A stretch of 64,000 bases of DNA from NCBI GenBank assembly GCA_963575745.1, contig CAUYUJ010015011.1:296877-360876 (forward strand). Reading direction: 5' to 3'. The position numbers were made by a program, and so were the translations under genes. Origin of the DNA: Prorocentrum cordatum (taxonomy: Eukaryota > Sar > Dinophyceae > Prorocentrales > Prorocentraceae). Of the stretch, positions 1-11,333 are shown piece after piece. Position 1 is the stretch's first letter. Each line of letters opens with the position of its first letter. Under the pieces are notes generated by a model. The model did no database searches, was not told where the DNA came from, and saw only the letters and a program-made list of their open reading frames with translations.

Positions 1-1825
1 TTCCCTGTCCCGCCCGCGCCTCCCTCCTCCCCCCGCCTCGGGGCCGCTCAGGATTCCTCGTCTCCAGCAGTAAGGGCCGTCCAACCCCCTGAGGCTGACA
101 ATGGCGGCCCAGGGGGGGCACCGAGAGGCATCGTATGAGGCGAGCCCCAAGGAATGCCAGGAGGAGGCGCAACAGCTCGCAGCTGCGGAGGACGCTGTCC
201 ACCCCCCCAGAGAGCATGCGCCTGCATTTCCTGAGACAGTGGCGAGCCACACCCCCGAGGCGGAATCTGGCGACGGAGGCGGAGGCAACCACCAACAAAT
301 AGTGACTCTTGCGGCGGTTAGCTGCAACCCCCAATGCGAATGGAAGAGTGAACTCAGCGGCGGTTCGCTGCACCCCCCATGACCATGAGAGAGAGTATTC
401 TGCGGCGGTTAGCTGCACCCCCCTTTTCAACGCAACTTTGGATCAGTGCGTGCGAACACCTAGGGCGGACACTCCGGGGGGCTTCGAGGCCACGAGAGCG
501 CCCACCTCAGGAACACATTGGATCAGGGCCGCATCAGCTTAGGGGGAACCCAGGAGATGACCATGGCCCCTAGCCCTCGGAGTCGGGGCCTGGCCGAGGG
601 GTGTGGCGGTGCTTCTCCTCGCCTCTCCCCTCTCGGGCCTGGCGGGTGCCCCCCGCCCTCGGCCTCGGGGCCTGCCAGACGTGCTATCCGACGTCGGGGT
701 GGTTGCCCCCCCTCCCAGGGCCGCCCGTGTTCTGCGCTTCGTGGTCTGGCTCCCACTCTCTGCGGAGTGTGCTTCGGCCCTGGAGGACCTCGTGGTGCGT
801 GTTGGGTCTCGGGTCTGGGGGGCAGCGCCTATCGGCGGACTGGGCCTGGTTTGCCTACTGGCCCGCGTGTCCTTCACAGCGCAGCTCCCCCAGGCGCCTC
901 GCCCTTTGACACCGCAGGAGGCAGCGCTACCATCAGCGCCGCCCTTCCCCTCACTCCTCCGCTGGCGGTGCGCCCCCGCCTGCGTGCCCCCTCCCCCCCC
1001 TCTCTGAGGCCTGCCGCCATGCCGGCACGCGCTGCGCGGTCCACAGTCGCTTGTTCCCCCCTTGCCCTGTGGAGTGGTCACTCGGGTGTTGGGTCGCCAC
1101 GGAGTGGTTCAGCCATCCGCAGCAAGACAGCACCCAGGCTCCCACCAGCTGCCGGCCAGTGCGCCGCACCAGTTCCGCGACAGCTGCTTGGCTTGCAGAC
1201 GTCGTCGCGGGCGTTCGGAGTCTGGCGCCCCACAGGCGACTCACTCCACCGGCCTCCCACTGCCCCCACCTCAGCAGGACCCCCCTGGCAGGCTGCGCAG
1301 GCGCTTCACCGCCCACGCCTGCGGATCTCTTGGCTTCAGGGATCGGCATCGCAGTTGCGCCTTGGGCACAGCCGCATGGCTCCACCTGGCACTGGGAGGC
1401 GGATTGCTGAGGTCTGGGCGCCGTGTGGTTCAGCCTGCTACGCTTGTGCAGCCTTCGGTTTTCCTTCTGATTCGCACACTCTGCCGCTTGTCCACTTCGG
1501 TTCACACTGCGGCGCCTATGTTCGTTCGCTTGTGAATTTAGTTCATTTTGTGCTGTGCCTGTGCAACTGCGCTCTTGTTGTGCAGGTGCGAACCGGCTTG
1601 CCAACGTGGCGGCGGTGTTCGCTAATTCGCATCGTGCCGCACGCATCGTTCTTTGCCTCTCGCCGCCAGACCTTTGTCGCGCGGCCGCCGACCAAAAAAG
1701 TATCCCCACCAGCCCGTCCAGAAATGAGTTCCAGGGGAGTGGAGGTGATGAGGCAAGCGGGGGAGCACGCAGAAGAACAGAGGGCGGGGTAAGCCGCCAT
1801 ATGCCCCAAGAGGGGGGGGATGTAG
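1..1825. other. GC-rich stretch, no recognised gene
   Basis: Open frames occur on both strands (for example 518-1792 on plus), but they are rich in Pro, Ser, Arg and Ala, show no domain I recognise and are what GC-rich DNA gives by chance. Within it, 311-450 holds three imperfect tandem units of 45-46 bp, each starting GCGGCGGTT and running into a C-rich end (starts 311, 357, 402). I assign no function. Confidence 0.4.
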
Positions 1826-2045
1826 GAGGAGTCGTCGTCGTCGGAGCAGGAGGAGGAAGAGGAGGAGCAGGAGGAGGAGCAGGAGGAGGAGGGGGAGGAG
1901 GAGGAGGAGGAAAACGAGGAGGAGGAGATGAAGGAGGGCGAGGACGTGGAGGACGAGACGGAGGAGAAAGAAAAGGCGGAGGAGGAGGAAGAGATGGATG
2001 GGGGAGGAGGGGGGAGGAAAAAAAAGAGGAGGCGGAGGAGGACAA
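1825..2045. repeat. purine-rich (GGA)n tract
   Basis: Degenerate GGA/GAG microsatellite interrupted by GTC and GAC triplets. It creates long poly-Gly/Glu or poly-Ser/Pro frames that I do not regard as genes. Confidence 0.9.
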
Positions 2046-2270
2046 TGGCGAGCTTGGGGGCCTCTTGGGCCGTTTTTGGTGCCTCTTGGCGGTCCCGGGG
2101 GCCTCTTGCGTATCTCGGGGGGCCTCTTGGGGCCTGGTGGGGGGCTCTTGGGAGCCTCTTGGAGGCCTCTTGGGCGCCTCTTGGGGCCTCTTGGGGCGCT
2201 CTTGGGAGATTTCGGGGCGCTCTTGGGGCCATGTTGGAGGAGATCTTTCAAAAAAGGGAGGTCGTATATT
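2044..2270. repeat. CCTCTTGGG-type degenerate array
   Basis: A run of 10-11-bp variants of GGGGCCTCTTG. On the minus strand it reads as PKRPQEA-like low-complexity peptide, a by-product of the repeat. Other arrays of the same family lie at 8.5, 12.0-13.2, 40.4-41.3, 51.6 (inverted) and 58.9-61.2 kb. The tail GCCATGTTGGAGGAGATC is shared with about 14660-14690. Confidence 0.8.
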
Positions 2271-2399
2271 AACCATGCCCCTTTAGAGTGTTTCGAATCG
2301 CCTCTTGGGCCCCGAAAGATGCCAAAATCCTTCCAAGACCTAGGGAAATCAATGTTTGTTTGCTTTCTCGCCTTTTCGCTCTTGGAGCCGTCTTGGGCC

Positions 2400-2540
2400 A
2401 ACTTGGACGCCCCAGCGACCCGCAGGTCCAGGGGAGGGGGTAGGGGGAGGGGTAAACCCTTCCCCGAAGGAAAAAAAGGGGGTTGGAACAGGAAGCTCTC
2501 TAGACCACCGACGCCCAGAGGGCTGGTGGGATTCCCGAGC
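2400..2540. repeat. dispersed repeat R1, copy 1
   Basis: Shares, in the same orientation, the succession GCGACCCGC, AGGGGGAGGGGTAAACCC, TCCCCGAAG, AAGGGGGTTG and AGGGCTGGTGGGATT with 14765-14905. Function unknown. Confidence 0.8.
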
Positions 2541-2945
2541 GAGAGCGCCGTTCCTGAGTTCGGGGGCTTTCTTGGCCAGGTGCTCTCGGAGTAAACCGTG
2601 AGGACGTATCGAGCAGGAGCCCTTGTCGTCGTGGCTGGGCCTCCGCCAACTTAATTGAATTGCGAGGAAGTCTCGAGCGAGGCGTTCCTGAGTTCGGGGG
2701 CGTCTCTGGCCAGGGTGTTTCGGGGTAAATGTGAGGAAGTATCGAGCGGGAGCCGTTGTTGTCGTAGGTGGGCCTCCATGGGCCCACATGTTTGCTAAAG
2801 TCAACGCTCGAGCGGGAGCCTCATTTTCAGAGAAAAATTTAGCCGGCGTCGAGGCGAGAGTGCTCGGAACCGTTTCCGGAGATCAGCAATAATCATTTTT
2901 TAGAAATGAGTATTCAGCAACAACAGCAACAATCATTTTCAGACT
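2525..2945. repeat. segmental duplication, unit 1
   Basis: About 400 bp that recurs in the same order at about 3665-4070, including TTCCTGAGTTCGGGGGC, GGTGGGCCTCCATGGGCCC and AGCGGGAGCCTCATTTTCAG. Both units end in CAACAAC runs. They differ by scattered substitutions and indels, so this is not an assembly doubling. Confidence 0.85.
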
Positions 2946-2949
2946 GTTC

Positions 2950-3060
2950 GCTCTTATTTGTTCGATTGTCATTCAGCGTGCATGTTCTGAACCCTCGATG
3001 CCCGCCCTCTTCGTCTTCGATCATACAACTTTTAGTGGGTGTAAATTTCTTCGTGAGTTC
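2950..3060. repeat. dispersed repeat R2, plus-orientation copies
   Basis: The stretch TCATTCAGCGTG ... CCTCGATGCCCGCCCTCTTCG ... TTCGATCATAC recurs diverged at 3470-3560 and inverted at 55650-55740. No coding potential recognised. Confidence 0.7.
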
Positions 3061-3254
3061 TGCGCGATTGGCCAGGAAGTTGCGAGCGAGAGAGTAACTC
3101 CTAAGTATATGTAAGGAAATCCCATTGGAAAATGCGACTCTTGAATGGCAAGAGCGCGGCGCCTGAGTAAATTGCAAGGAAGTCTAAGGCGGGAGCGCGA
3201 TTCTTGAGTAACTTGCGAGGAAGTCTCAAGCAGGAGCGGGGGACCGGCGGGAGC

Positions 3255-3256
3255 CG

Positions 3257-3287
<31 letters not shown>

Positions 3288-3288
3288 A
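3255..3288. repeat. (GTT)n microsatellite
   Basis: Eleven or so near-perfect GTT units between two low-complexity GC-rich stretches. Confidence 0.95.
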
Positions 3289-3664
3289 AACCGGGAGCCA
3301 GGGGTGCAGTTTGAGGGGGATGATTTTCGTTGATAAAAAACGGTGCGATCGCCGGGAGGGGCACTTCAACTTAAAAAAATACAATGTGTACAGGAAGGTG
3401 GATCAACAACAATCATTTTTCAGTAGTGAGAATGCAACAAGAACAATAATCATTTTAAGACTGTCCGCAATTACTGGCACGCGTGTCTTGCATTCCGTAG
3501 ACCCCAATCTTCGATACCCGCCCACTTCGTGTTCGATTGCACCCCCTTTCGGGGGGAATCTTTTCCTTGTCGGCCACCGACTGAAGTGCGACGAAGTCTC
3601 GAGCGAGAGCGCCGTTCCTGAGCCCTTGTCGCCACGTCCGGGCCTCCACCAACTTGCTTGAATT

Positions 3665-4075
3665 ACGGGAAAGTCTCGAGCGAGAGCGCCGTTCGTGAGT
3701 TCGGGGGCCTTCTTGGCCAGGTGCTCTCGGAGTGCACCGTGAAGAAGTATCGAGCAGGAGCCCTTGTCGTCGTGGTTGGGCCTCCGCCAACTTAATTGAA
3801 TTGCGAGGAAGTCTCGTGCGAGAGCGGCGTTCCTGAGTTCGGGGGCGTCTCTGGCCAGGGTGTCTCGGGGTCAATGTGATGATGTATCGAGCAAGAACCG
3901 CTGTTGTCGTAGGTGGGCCTCCATGGGCCCACATTTAGGCTCAAGCCAATGCTTGAGCGGGAGCCTCATTTTCAGAGAAAATGTAACCGGCGTCGAGACG
4001 AGAGCGCGCGGAACCGTTTCTGGAGATCAGCCATAATTGTTGTTTGGGAATGAGTAGTCAACAACAACAATTACA
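3665..4075. repeat. segmental duplication, unit 2
   Basis: Second unit of the 2525-2945 duplication, offset by roughly 1.1 kb. A partial third unit covers about 3595-3665. Confidence 0.85.
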
Positions 4076-4122
4076 ACAACAATTACAACAACAACAACAA
4101 TTACAACAACAACGCAACAAAC
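4052..4122. repeat. (CAA)n microsatellite with ATTA interruptions
   Basis: CAACAACAA blocks separated by TTA, closing unit 2 of the duplication. Confidence 0.9.
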
Positions 4123-4488
4123 ATAATTCTCATTACGAATTCCCTATTCAGCCAGCCACGCACCCAGGGACAATGAATGACGTTTCGGCTCCCTCACTCT
4201 GATATTTGGATTCCCAAGTTCCAATCTATTGTAAGTGCCGTCCTACTTCAATGATCGCGTGGCTTCACCTTTTCCGACCACTGTAGGGGGCGGGCGGACA
4301 CCCAATCAATTTTCAGAGCCTTTTTACTCCATGCTCCTTCCCACCTCTCCCGACCGATGGGTACAGGGAGACTGGCACCACGGGGTACGCACCGACTCTC
4401 CATCGCCCTCTGGGACAGGAGCGCGGCGGCGAGGGTGTCGCCGTGATGCGTCCTCCCCCAGAGCGTTGCCGCTCACACCTCGGCCGCC

Positions 4489-4533
4489 AGAGGAGGAGGA
4501 GGAGGAGGAGGAGGAGGAGGAGGAGGAGGAGGA
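4489..4533. repeat. (GGA)n microsatellite
   Basis: Perfect GAG/GGA run. The 165-aa plus frame 4235-4732 that crosses it is an artefact of the repeat and GC content. Confidence 0.95.
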
Positions 4534-4739
4534 CGGCATCGACCTGGAAGGCCTCCTCCCCCGAGCCGGCCTCCCCCAAAGCGTGGCCGCTCACACCTGC
4601 CCCGCCACCCGCGCCAGGCGGCCGGCAGGATGCGCCCTCGCCCGAGGACCGCGCTCGCGCGCGCGCAGGCGGGCGAGGGGGGGTCGCGGCGACCGAGCCT
4701 TGCGGAGACCTCTGGAGGCCCGTGCCAAATAGCCTCCGG

Positions 4740-4990
4740 CTGCCGTCCTCAAGCAGTGGCGAAGCGTCCTGGCGTGCCTACAGGCCCAGCAAGCAGTGTT
4801 CTAAGAGCCTTCTTTGGTGTCCACGAAGTTTTCTTAGAAGGCTTCTGGCTGGGACCGTCTTGCTTTAACACATCGGGCTTGTGTTCTAAGAACATGGACT
4901 GTTCTTAGAGCATGTTTGGGTTCTAAAAACATTACGTGGTAGGCATATAGGAATGCCGGGACGGTCGGTCCCTGCTCAAGTATAGTGGCC
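4740..4990. repeat. dispersed repeat R3, copy 1
   Basis: Shares AGCGTCCTGGCGTGCC-like, GTTCTAAGAACAT-like and CGGTCGGTCCCTGCTC elements in the same order with 10490-10710. Both copies follow a GGA/CTC tract. Confidence 0.7.
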
Positions 4991-4999
4991 ACATGCCTG

Positions 5000-5405
5000 C
5001 TGGCGCGCTGGCAGGCGCCAGATTGGGCACAGATCGCCGGATCCGCACAAGAACATGTCCTGTCAGAGCACCGCCGGCACCGCCCCGCCTGCATCGGCAG
5101 GAAGGACTACGCCTGAAAAGCCAGTCAGCACAGTGGGTGCCCGATCCGTACACCCCTCTCCCTTACAAAAACGCGCCGAGGCTCTGTCCTTATTCGGCTT
5201 CATACGGTTTGCAACGCATGCTGTGCAGGTGTGCCATCTTGATGTTTTACACATCTTGCCCATGCGGCGTCATGGCGTGGCTTTCAGTCAGCCAGTCAGT
5301 CAGCCCCCAATATCCGTCAGGGTTTCACCCCCTGCCGCCGGCCCCCTCTCTCGGAGAATGGGCCATGGAAGAGCGAAGTCATGAGGCTTTGGCTTCGCCG
5401 TGAAG
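5000..5405. other. unassigned stretch
   Basis: No domain-bearing frame. GTCAGTCAGCCAGTCAGTCAG at about 5286 is a short 4-bp repeat. Confidence 0.4.
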
Positions 5406-5411
5406 CAGTGT

Positions 5412-5985
5412 CGGGACCTGTTTGTTTGTCGACCCTGACCCTACGGATCTGCGTGAGGGGTGCCGCCGAATTTCATAAATGTGGCAAATCCCGTTTGTTT
5501 TTTTGGACCCTAACCCTGCCGATCTGCGTGAGGGGTGCCACCGAATTTCAGAAACATTTGGCAAATCCGATGTGTTTGTGGACCTTGACCCCGCCGATCC
5601 GCGTGAAGGGTGCCGCCGAATTTTAGACATGTTGCAAATCCTGTGTGTTTTTGGACCCTGACCCTGCCGATCTGCGTGAGGGGTGCCGCGGGATTTCAGA
5701 AAAGTGGCAAATCCGATGTGTTTTAGGACCTTCACCCCGCTGATCTGTATGAGGGGTCCCACCGAATTTCAGAAAAGTGACAAATCCCATGTGTTTTTGC
5801 ACCCTGACCCTGCCGATCTGCGTGAGGGGTGCCACCGAATTTCAGAAACATTTGGCAAATCCGATGTGTTTTTGGACCCTGACTCCGCCGATCTGCGTGA
5901 GGGTTGCCACCGAATTTTTGAAATGTAGCAAATCCCATGTGCTTTTGGACCCTGACCCCGCCGATCTGCGTGAGGGGTGTGAATT
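5412..5985. repeat. minisatellite, eight units of 73-75 bp
   Basis: The landmark GATCTGCGTGAGGGGTG (with variants) falls at 5446, 5521, 5596, 5669, 5742, 5815, 5890 and 5963, so the period is 75, 75, 73, 73, 73, 75 and 73. Each unit also holds GGACCCTGACCC and CGAATTTCAGAAA. All frames through it are repetitive peptides, not genes. Confidence 0.95.
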
Positions 5986-5989
5986 GTTA

Positions 5990-8500
5990 CCCACCCCAGC
6001 AATTCAGAGCATACGATTTCTCTTTGATAGAAATTCCCATTTGGGGCCTCCCCCCCTCGCGCGGTCCATCAACAAGGAACAGTAAGCAGCAAGAAGTCAA
6101 CAAGGAACAGTAAGCAGCAAGAAGCAGAACTGTAACAGTGGAAACTGGAAGCTGCAACTGGTACAGGAAACTGTGAATTCCAGGCCTACGCCCTGGTGGC
6201 CCCACAAGGGGGCCGGCGGATAGTTGCGCTACTGGGGACATGACATACCCACCTCCTGGGAGACCCAGATGCCATGTCTGCTAAACCGGGTGCGAGTAGG
6301 ATTACACTTGAAGAGTGCGAGTACATCGGGGTATGAGTTCGAGCGTGAGCCTAGCCATGAGTGGGCCTGCTCTTCAGTGATCTGAGCGCGAATCTGAATA
6401 TGATTGAGAGACTCGGTGTGCGTGGTCTGAGTGTGATGATTCCAGATGTGGGCGAGTCCGTGTGCGAGACTCGAGGCTCAGACTCAATCTGATTATGATT
6501 GAGCGTAGGTAGAGTGAATACGTGTGCGTATGAGTGGTCTGAATGTCGGCTGGTCTCGGTATGAGTGAGTCGCAGAGAGGAGGCGGGAGTGAGGGAAGCG
6601 GAGGCATGCCAGTAATAGCAAGGACCCCACACCGAGGATGACAGATAAAGCGTTTATGGCGATTGCGCAGTAGCCTCGTGGTGGACGCCATCCAGCGCAG
6701 TAGCCTCGTGGCGGACGCCATCCAGATTAACAGTGGGAGCACATCGATTGAGCGAAGAAGCAATTGTACGGGGGAGTGTGTCCGAGATGGTAGAAGGAAG
6801 AACGAATCGATGAAAGTACGATTCTATGTAGGTGGTTCTGGCGAATCGGTTCCATACGAAATTTCCCAGCAGTGGGAGGTTAAGGCACCCTGTGGCAACG
6901 CGAGTGCGCTGGGTACCAGAGCCTATTGCTGATAGTGTCTGCATGCCCTCGTAATCGTGCAGCGTGGTTCTGTTCAGGTTTGAGTCGGTCGGGGTTCGTG
7001 GGTGTCGAGAGGCGTGATGGCTTCAGTTGGCACGGTTGCCTCCATCAGTTGTATTGTGGACGTCCTTGCGTATCCGCAGCCACTATACATCAGCGAGTAT
7101 ATATCATCTGATATCAGTTGAGTATCCGCGAGAGGACGAGACCATACCCTCGGAGGCATACCCAGTTTGTTTCGTGCCGCATCTAGCTTACATCCTGCGC
7201 GTGTTTCTCTTACTGGTGCCATATTGGCAGAGCAGTGACACGATTGCTGATTTCTTCTGACTCGCGTCATGTCAGCTCAACTGGCTTTCGCACATGGCAG
7301 TGTGTCATGACGCGTCACGGCTCTCATCTTGTCGTGGGCAGTTGTTGTTCAATTTGCGCATGCCCCTCGTTCAAAAGTGGTGTCCGCGTCCAGCACCTGT
7401 CTTTCTCAATGGTAAAGGCTCCGCTTCTGTCTCAGCGATTGTTCTGTAGCGTTGATTGAGCCCGCTGATCGGCCTTGGTTCCTGCACGCACTGGTCAGGC
7501 CAGCAACCTCCCTGAGGCTTGTTTTCGCCTGCCTGCCAGCTTGTGTCTCCCACTGTCTGTCTTGCCCTCTGCCGCCTGATGCCTGTTCGTTTCTCTGTGC
7601 TTTGAAAGAAAAAGCAACACGCGGTCCTGAGGAAAAGGGGTCCTGGGACCTCTTCATCAGTTTTGGCCTCTCTGGGCCGTTCGCTTTTCCCAGGCCCCAG
7701 GACCAAATAATCAACTAACCTGGGATGCATCATTGGTTTCGGGAGAAGACCCAGACCTCTTCCTGCCAGCGGAATTCCCGAGGGGCCGCGATTCCAACTG
7801 TCATCGCGGAACTCGGCCAGCCGAGCGGTTGAGTAGCGTTCTGTGTGCGCCCCAGTGTTGTCCGAGCGCCCGCTGCATGCAGGGGGCATATTTTTCTTGG
7901 AGGGCGCTCGGTTCTCCTCTGGCTCGCCCTCGGGGCCTCAGCAGAGAAACCCGACCTGGCTGGAGGGAAGAAGCCGGCTTCGCTCATAATTCTGGGCTTC
8001 AGGCACAGCAACACCACCATTGCAAACCGCCTGGCTTTTTTTTCTGTGTATGTGTGGGTGTGTGGCCGGCTCCTCGCTGCGTGAGTTTGCCCAGACCGCG
8101 CGTTGAATTGCGCTTGATTGGCCATACGCCGCGCCGCCGCCCGCGTGGCCGCGACGTCAACAAGTATGTACGTGTGTGTGTGTAGTTGGATGGCCCTCCC
8201 AGATCTGCATAACACTGATGGATGTGTTTGAAACGAAATTGCGCGGCGTTGAGGCGAGAGCCACATGTCGACAACGAATGGCCCACCATCCTTAGTTTTT
8301 TGTTGGAAGCTTCAATCTTCGTGATCATAAGACGAGAGAAAGTCTGCGGCGGAAAGCTGAGCCCGCCTTACCGACATGTCCGGCGGTGTGACGAGGACGA
8401 GTTATCTAGGTTGCTGGGGCAAGTTCCGCCACCGTTCCAGTGCAGCAGTCTTTGCGGAGACGCCCAGAAGGCTGCAACATGTGACACCCCTCGCCTCTAT
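5990..8500. other. unassigned region with two short tandem duplications
   Basis: No recognisable coding sequence or RNA gene. A 28-29-bp unit (CAACAAGGAACAGTAAGCAG...) is doubled at about 6070-6125. A 30-bp unit is doubled at 6666-6695 and 6696-6725 with one difference. 6350-6550 is rich in TGAGTG/GAGACTC words. 8035-8200 has TGTG-rich patches. Frames such as 7371-7889 (-) and 7730-8266 (-) show no family I know. Confidence 0.4.
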
Positions 8501-8504
8501 TTCA

Positions 8505-8800
8505 TGAGGGCCCCTCCATGCGGTCTACCAAGGCCATCTTGGGGCTGTCTTGGCCTCATCTCGTAGTCTTCGGGCCTCCTGGGCCGTCTTGGTGCTCTCT
8601 GGGAGGTGCGTCTTGGGCCAAACTTGGACCCTACTTCACCGTCCGTGGAGCTTATGGGGGCTGTCTTTATTGGGACTTCTTGGGCCCATCTTCCGTCTTT
8701 GGCCTCTCGTGTGTTGTAATGGGCGCTGCCGCCATCATTGAATGTCTTGGGGCCGCTTGGGGTTGTCCTTGGCCGTCCAGGGGGCTTCTTGAGGCCCTCA
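8505..8800. repeat. CCTCTTGGG-type degenerate array
   Basis: Repeats of GGGCCGTCTTGG/GGGCCTCCTTGG variants, more diverged than at 12 kb. A weaker extension continues to about 9140. Confidence 0.65.
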
Positions 8801-9417
8801 TGGGGCTCCGTGCCTGTGTGTTCTCTGTGGCGCATCTGAGGCCCCCGAGTAATCATCCTGAACCGTGGGACAGACGACACACAACATCTTGAAACAAGTT
8901 GGGACTTCCCAATGGTGTGTTATGATTTGGGCATTCCTCGGAGGCCTCTCGGCATTCTTGTTGGGGGCTCCGTCAGCACCTCTTTGAATCTTCTTGTGAG
9001 CTGGTGGGTGCCTCTAGAGGCAACGTTGGGCCATCTGGTCAGCCTTGGTGACCTTGCTGGGCCATGTTGGAAGTCTTCGAGCGCACAAGCGAGTCCCAGG
9101 AGAGCCTCGGGCCGCCCAGGGAGCCTCGGGAGGAGAAGGAGGGTCATGCAGGGAAGCGTGGTGCGTGTTGGGGGGGGGGCGCCCCTTTTCTTTTTGAAGC
9201 AGCACTATCAGACAGCACTTGCCATTGGTCCACGCCTGGACGTGCCACGGGGCATGATGGTATAGTTGTAAAGGAAGAGGGTTGTCGGAGGACGAGAACG
9301 AGGATGAGGCAGAGGGGTCCTCACTGGTGCCCTGGGGAGGACGGGTAGCTGGAGGAGGCGGAAGATAGCAACGCTTGCCTGACGTCGATGCGCATCGCCA
9401 ACGACGAAGCCGACGAT

Positions 9418-9418
9418 C

Positions 9419-9449
<31 letters not shown>

Positions 9450-9453
9450 GACG
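9418..9453. repeat. (CGA)n microsatellite
   Basis: CGACGACGACG run. It abuts the left end of the TIR element at 9454, and a GACGACGG repeat continues on the element's right side (9653-9760). The element therefore appears to sit inside a microsatellite. Confidence 0.9.
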
Positions 9454-9651
9454 TTCGGATGCAACTCCTGGGAGGTCAAATTCTGTTTTCGCCCTGGTCC
9501 GAAATCCGGCTTAATCCAGCTTAATCCCGCTTTCCGGCTGAAGCCCGTTTAATCCCGCTTAGTCCGGCTTAATCCTGCTTGGTCCGAGGCCCTTTCCGGC
9601 GTAATAGTTCCCAAATGGGGTTTAATCCTCCCAGTAGTTGCCGCTTCCGAA
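9454..9651. mobile_element. T1 TIR element (MITE-like), copy 1
   Basis: About 198 bp. Left end TTCGGATGCAACTCCTGGGA; right end, read in reverse complement, TTCGGAAGCGGCAACTACTG. The shared core is GCAACTNCTGGGAGG. The interior has repeated GGCTTAATCC/CGCTTAATCC words. No coding capacity. Homologous copies are at 39182-39367, 40123-40324, 52438-52659 and a partial one at 41885-42006. The inverted ends and small size fit a non-autonomous DNA element; the mobilising transposase is not in the window. Confidence 0.75.
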
Positions 9652-9652
9652 A

Positions 9653-9770
9653 GGACGACGGACGACGGACGAAGGGCGACGGACGACGGACGCCGACGAC
9701 GGACGACGGGCGACGGACGACGGCCAGCGGAGACGACGGCGGCGGGGCCGCGCAGCGGCGGCGACGCCGC
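9653..9770. repeat. GACGACGG microsatellite
   Basis: GGACGACGGACGACGG words decaying into a GGC-rich stretch. It makes Arg/Asp/Gly-rich false frames. Confidence 0.85.
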
Positions 9771-10335
9771 GACGGGCGGCGGCGGCGGCGAGCAGGGGCG
9801 CCCCTCTGCGGCGAGCGGGGGGCGGCCGGCGGGGCGACTTCCTGCGGCAGCGGCGCGGCAGATGGCGCCGCCGCGGGCGGCGGCCGAGCGCCGTCCGCGG
9901 GCGAGTGCTCCACGCCTCCCGCGGAGGAGCGGCGGCGAGGAGTCGACGCAGCTCTCGTAGCAGACAGGGTTCAGGCATCCCGGCACTTGAGACGATAGGA
10001 CTCCTGATCGTTTCCTGTCGAGTGGTCTGCTTATTTCGCCTCCGAGAAAGGCCTGTGGCTCGAGTTATCTCCCCCAAAACCGTGAGGAGAACCAACCATA
10101 GCAAAAATAGCAAATCCCGGCGGCGGCGGTCGAGCGGTCGGGCGGCGGCGGCGTGCGCGCGCCCCGCCGCGGCGCAGCAGGCGCGGGGCGCGGCGCCGCG
10201 AGAGCCGGGGGCCTCCCAGGCGTGCGGGGGCGCCCCCCTCCGCGGGTCGCGCGCGCGCGGAGTCCTCGCGCCCGCGGCGGCTGCCGGGCTTCGGTGGAGC
10301 GGAGGGTTTCTCTCCGAAGGGCTTAGGCGACTCGT
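9770..10335. other. very GC-rich unassigned stretch
   Basis: Dominated by GCGGCGGC words. Frames on both strands (for example 9638-10516 plus) are compositional and have no domain. Confidence 0.4.
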
Positions 10336-10336
10336 C

Positions 10337-10433
10337 CTCCTCTACCTCCTCCTCCTCCTCCTCCTCCTCCTCCTCCTCCTCCTCCTCCTCCTCCCCCTCC
10401 TCCTCCTCCTCCTCCTCCTCCTCCTCCTCGGGT
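10337..10433. repeat. (CTC)n microsatellite
   Basis: About 30 CTC triplets with one CCC interruption. Confidence 0.95.
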
Positions 10434-10479
10434 CGCCTAATTACGGCCCCAGGGAAACCGTGCACGGTGGAGCCCTTGG

Positions 10480-10710
10480 TCCAGCAGTAGCGAGGCGTCT
10501 TGGCTGGCCTATTTGAAGAATGTTCCAAGAACTTTCCTGTGAACGGGATATCCTTGGAGCATCATTGGTTGAGACCGCCCTGTTCGAGCGCATGTGGTTT
10601 CTGTTCTGAGAACATTGTGTGTGTGTGCTCAGGACGTCCTTTAGTTCTAGGCAAACTTCGCGGTGGGCCTATGGGGATGCAGGGGCGGTCGGTCCCTGCT
10701 CCATTCGGAG
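10480..10710. repeat. dispersed repeat R3, copy 2
   Basis: Diverged copy of 4740-4990, same orientation, ending in GGGGCGGTCGGTCCCTGCTC. Confidence 0.7.
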
Positions 10711-11333
10711 GGTCGGGGTCCTCGGAGGCCGTCGGAGCGTCGGAGGGGTGGGGCCCTCGGAGGCCCCGCTGGAGGCCTTCGGGTGGCATTCGGAGGGCCC
10801 TAAACTCGGAGGCCCTCCGGGAGCCCTTCGCGAGGCCACTTCAGAGGCCGCCTCGGAGGCCTCCGGGGAGCTCGGCGCTCACTTCCGGCAGGTTCGCACC
10901 GCCTCAAGGCGGCGGCGACGCCTCAGAGTGAGGTTGTGGGCCGGCTGTGAGGAAGGGGCTTCGGGGGGCACATCGCGGCCATGGCCGTGCGAATCTCGGC
11001 TCGAAGAAGTGGTCGGGATCGTGGGCGGTACGGGACCCGGGGTAGAATTTCAAGCGAATTGTGTATTCTCCGTCATCGGGGGGACCCTCGTGGTCCCGGT
11101 CGGACGGCAGGTGCGGGAAGTGGTAGATGGAGGTGCGAAGGGGTGGGAGGAGGAGAGGGGGAAGGCAAGCCAGGTGCGTTCGGGCCACATCTGACGTCCT
11201 ATCCCTCGCTCTCATCTTTTCCCATTGCGCTGACTTGTTCTCTATCCGCGGACGCGTGTCATAGCCGACCAGGAACTCCAATAGGAGTACCCTCTATCGT
11301 GTCGTGTTTAGTCGGAAGTGGAGCTGCGTGCAT
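10700..11333. other. unassigned, TCGGAGGCC-rich
   Basis: 10700-10875 is a loose array of CGGAGGCC words. The rest has no recognised gene on either strand. Confidence 0.4.

Noticed and set aside
518-1792. 424-codon plus frame near the left end
   Set aside because: Begins at TTG, Pro/Ser/Ala/Arg composition only, overlaps equally long frames on minus; no motif found.
3930-3945. CATTTAGGCTCAAG as a second spliced leader remnant
   Set aside because: The homologous position in the duplicated unit (about 2788) reads CATGTTTGCTAAAG, so the likeness is by chance and only partial.
5412-5985. CRISPR-like array
   Set aside because: Units are conserved along their whole length with no unique spacers; it is a minisatellite in a eukaryotic setting.
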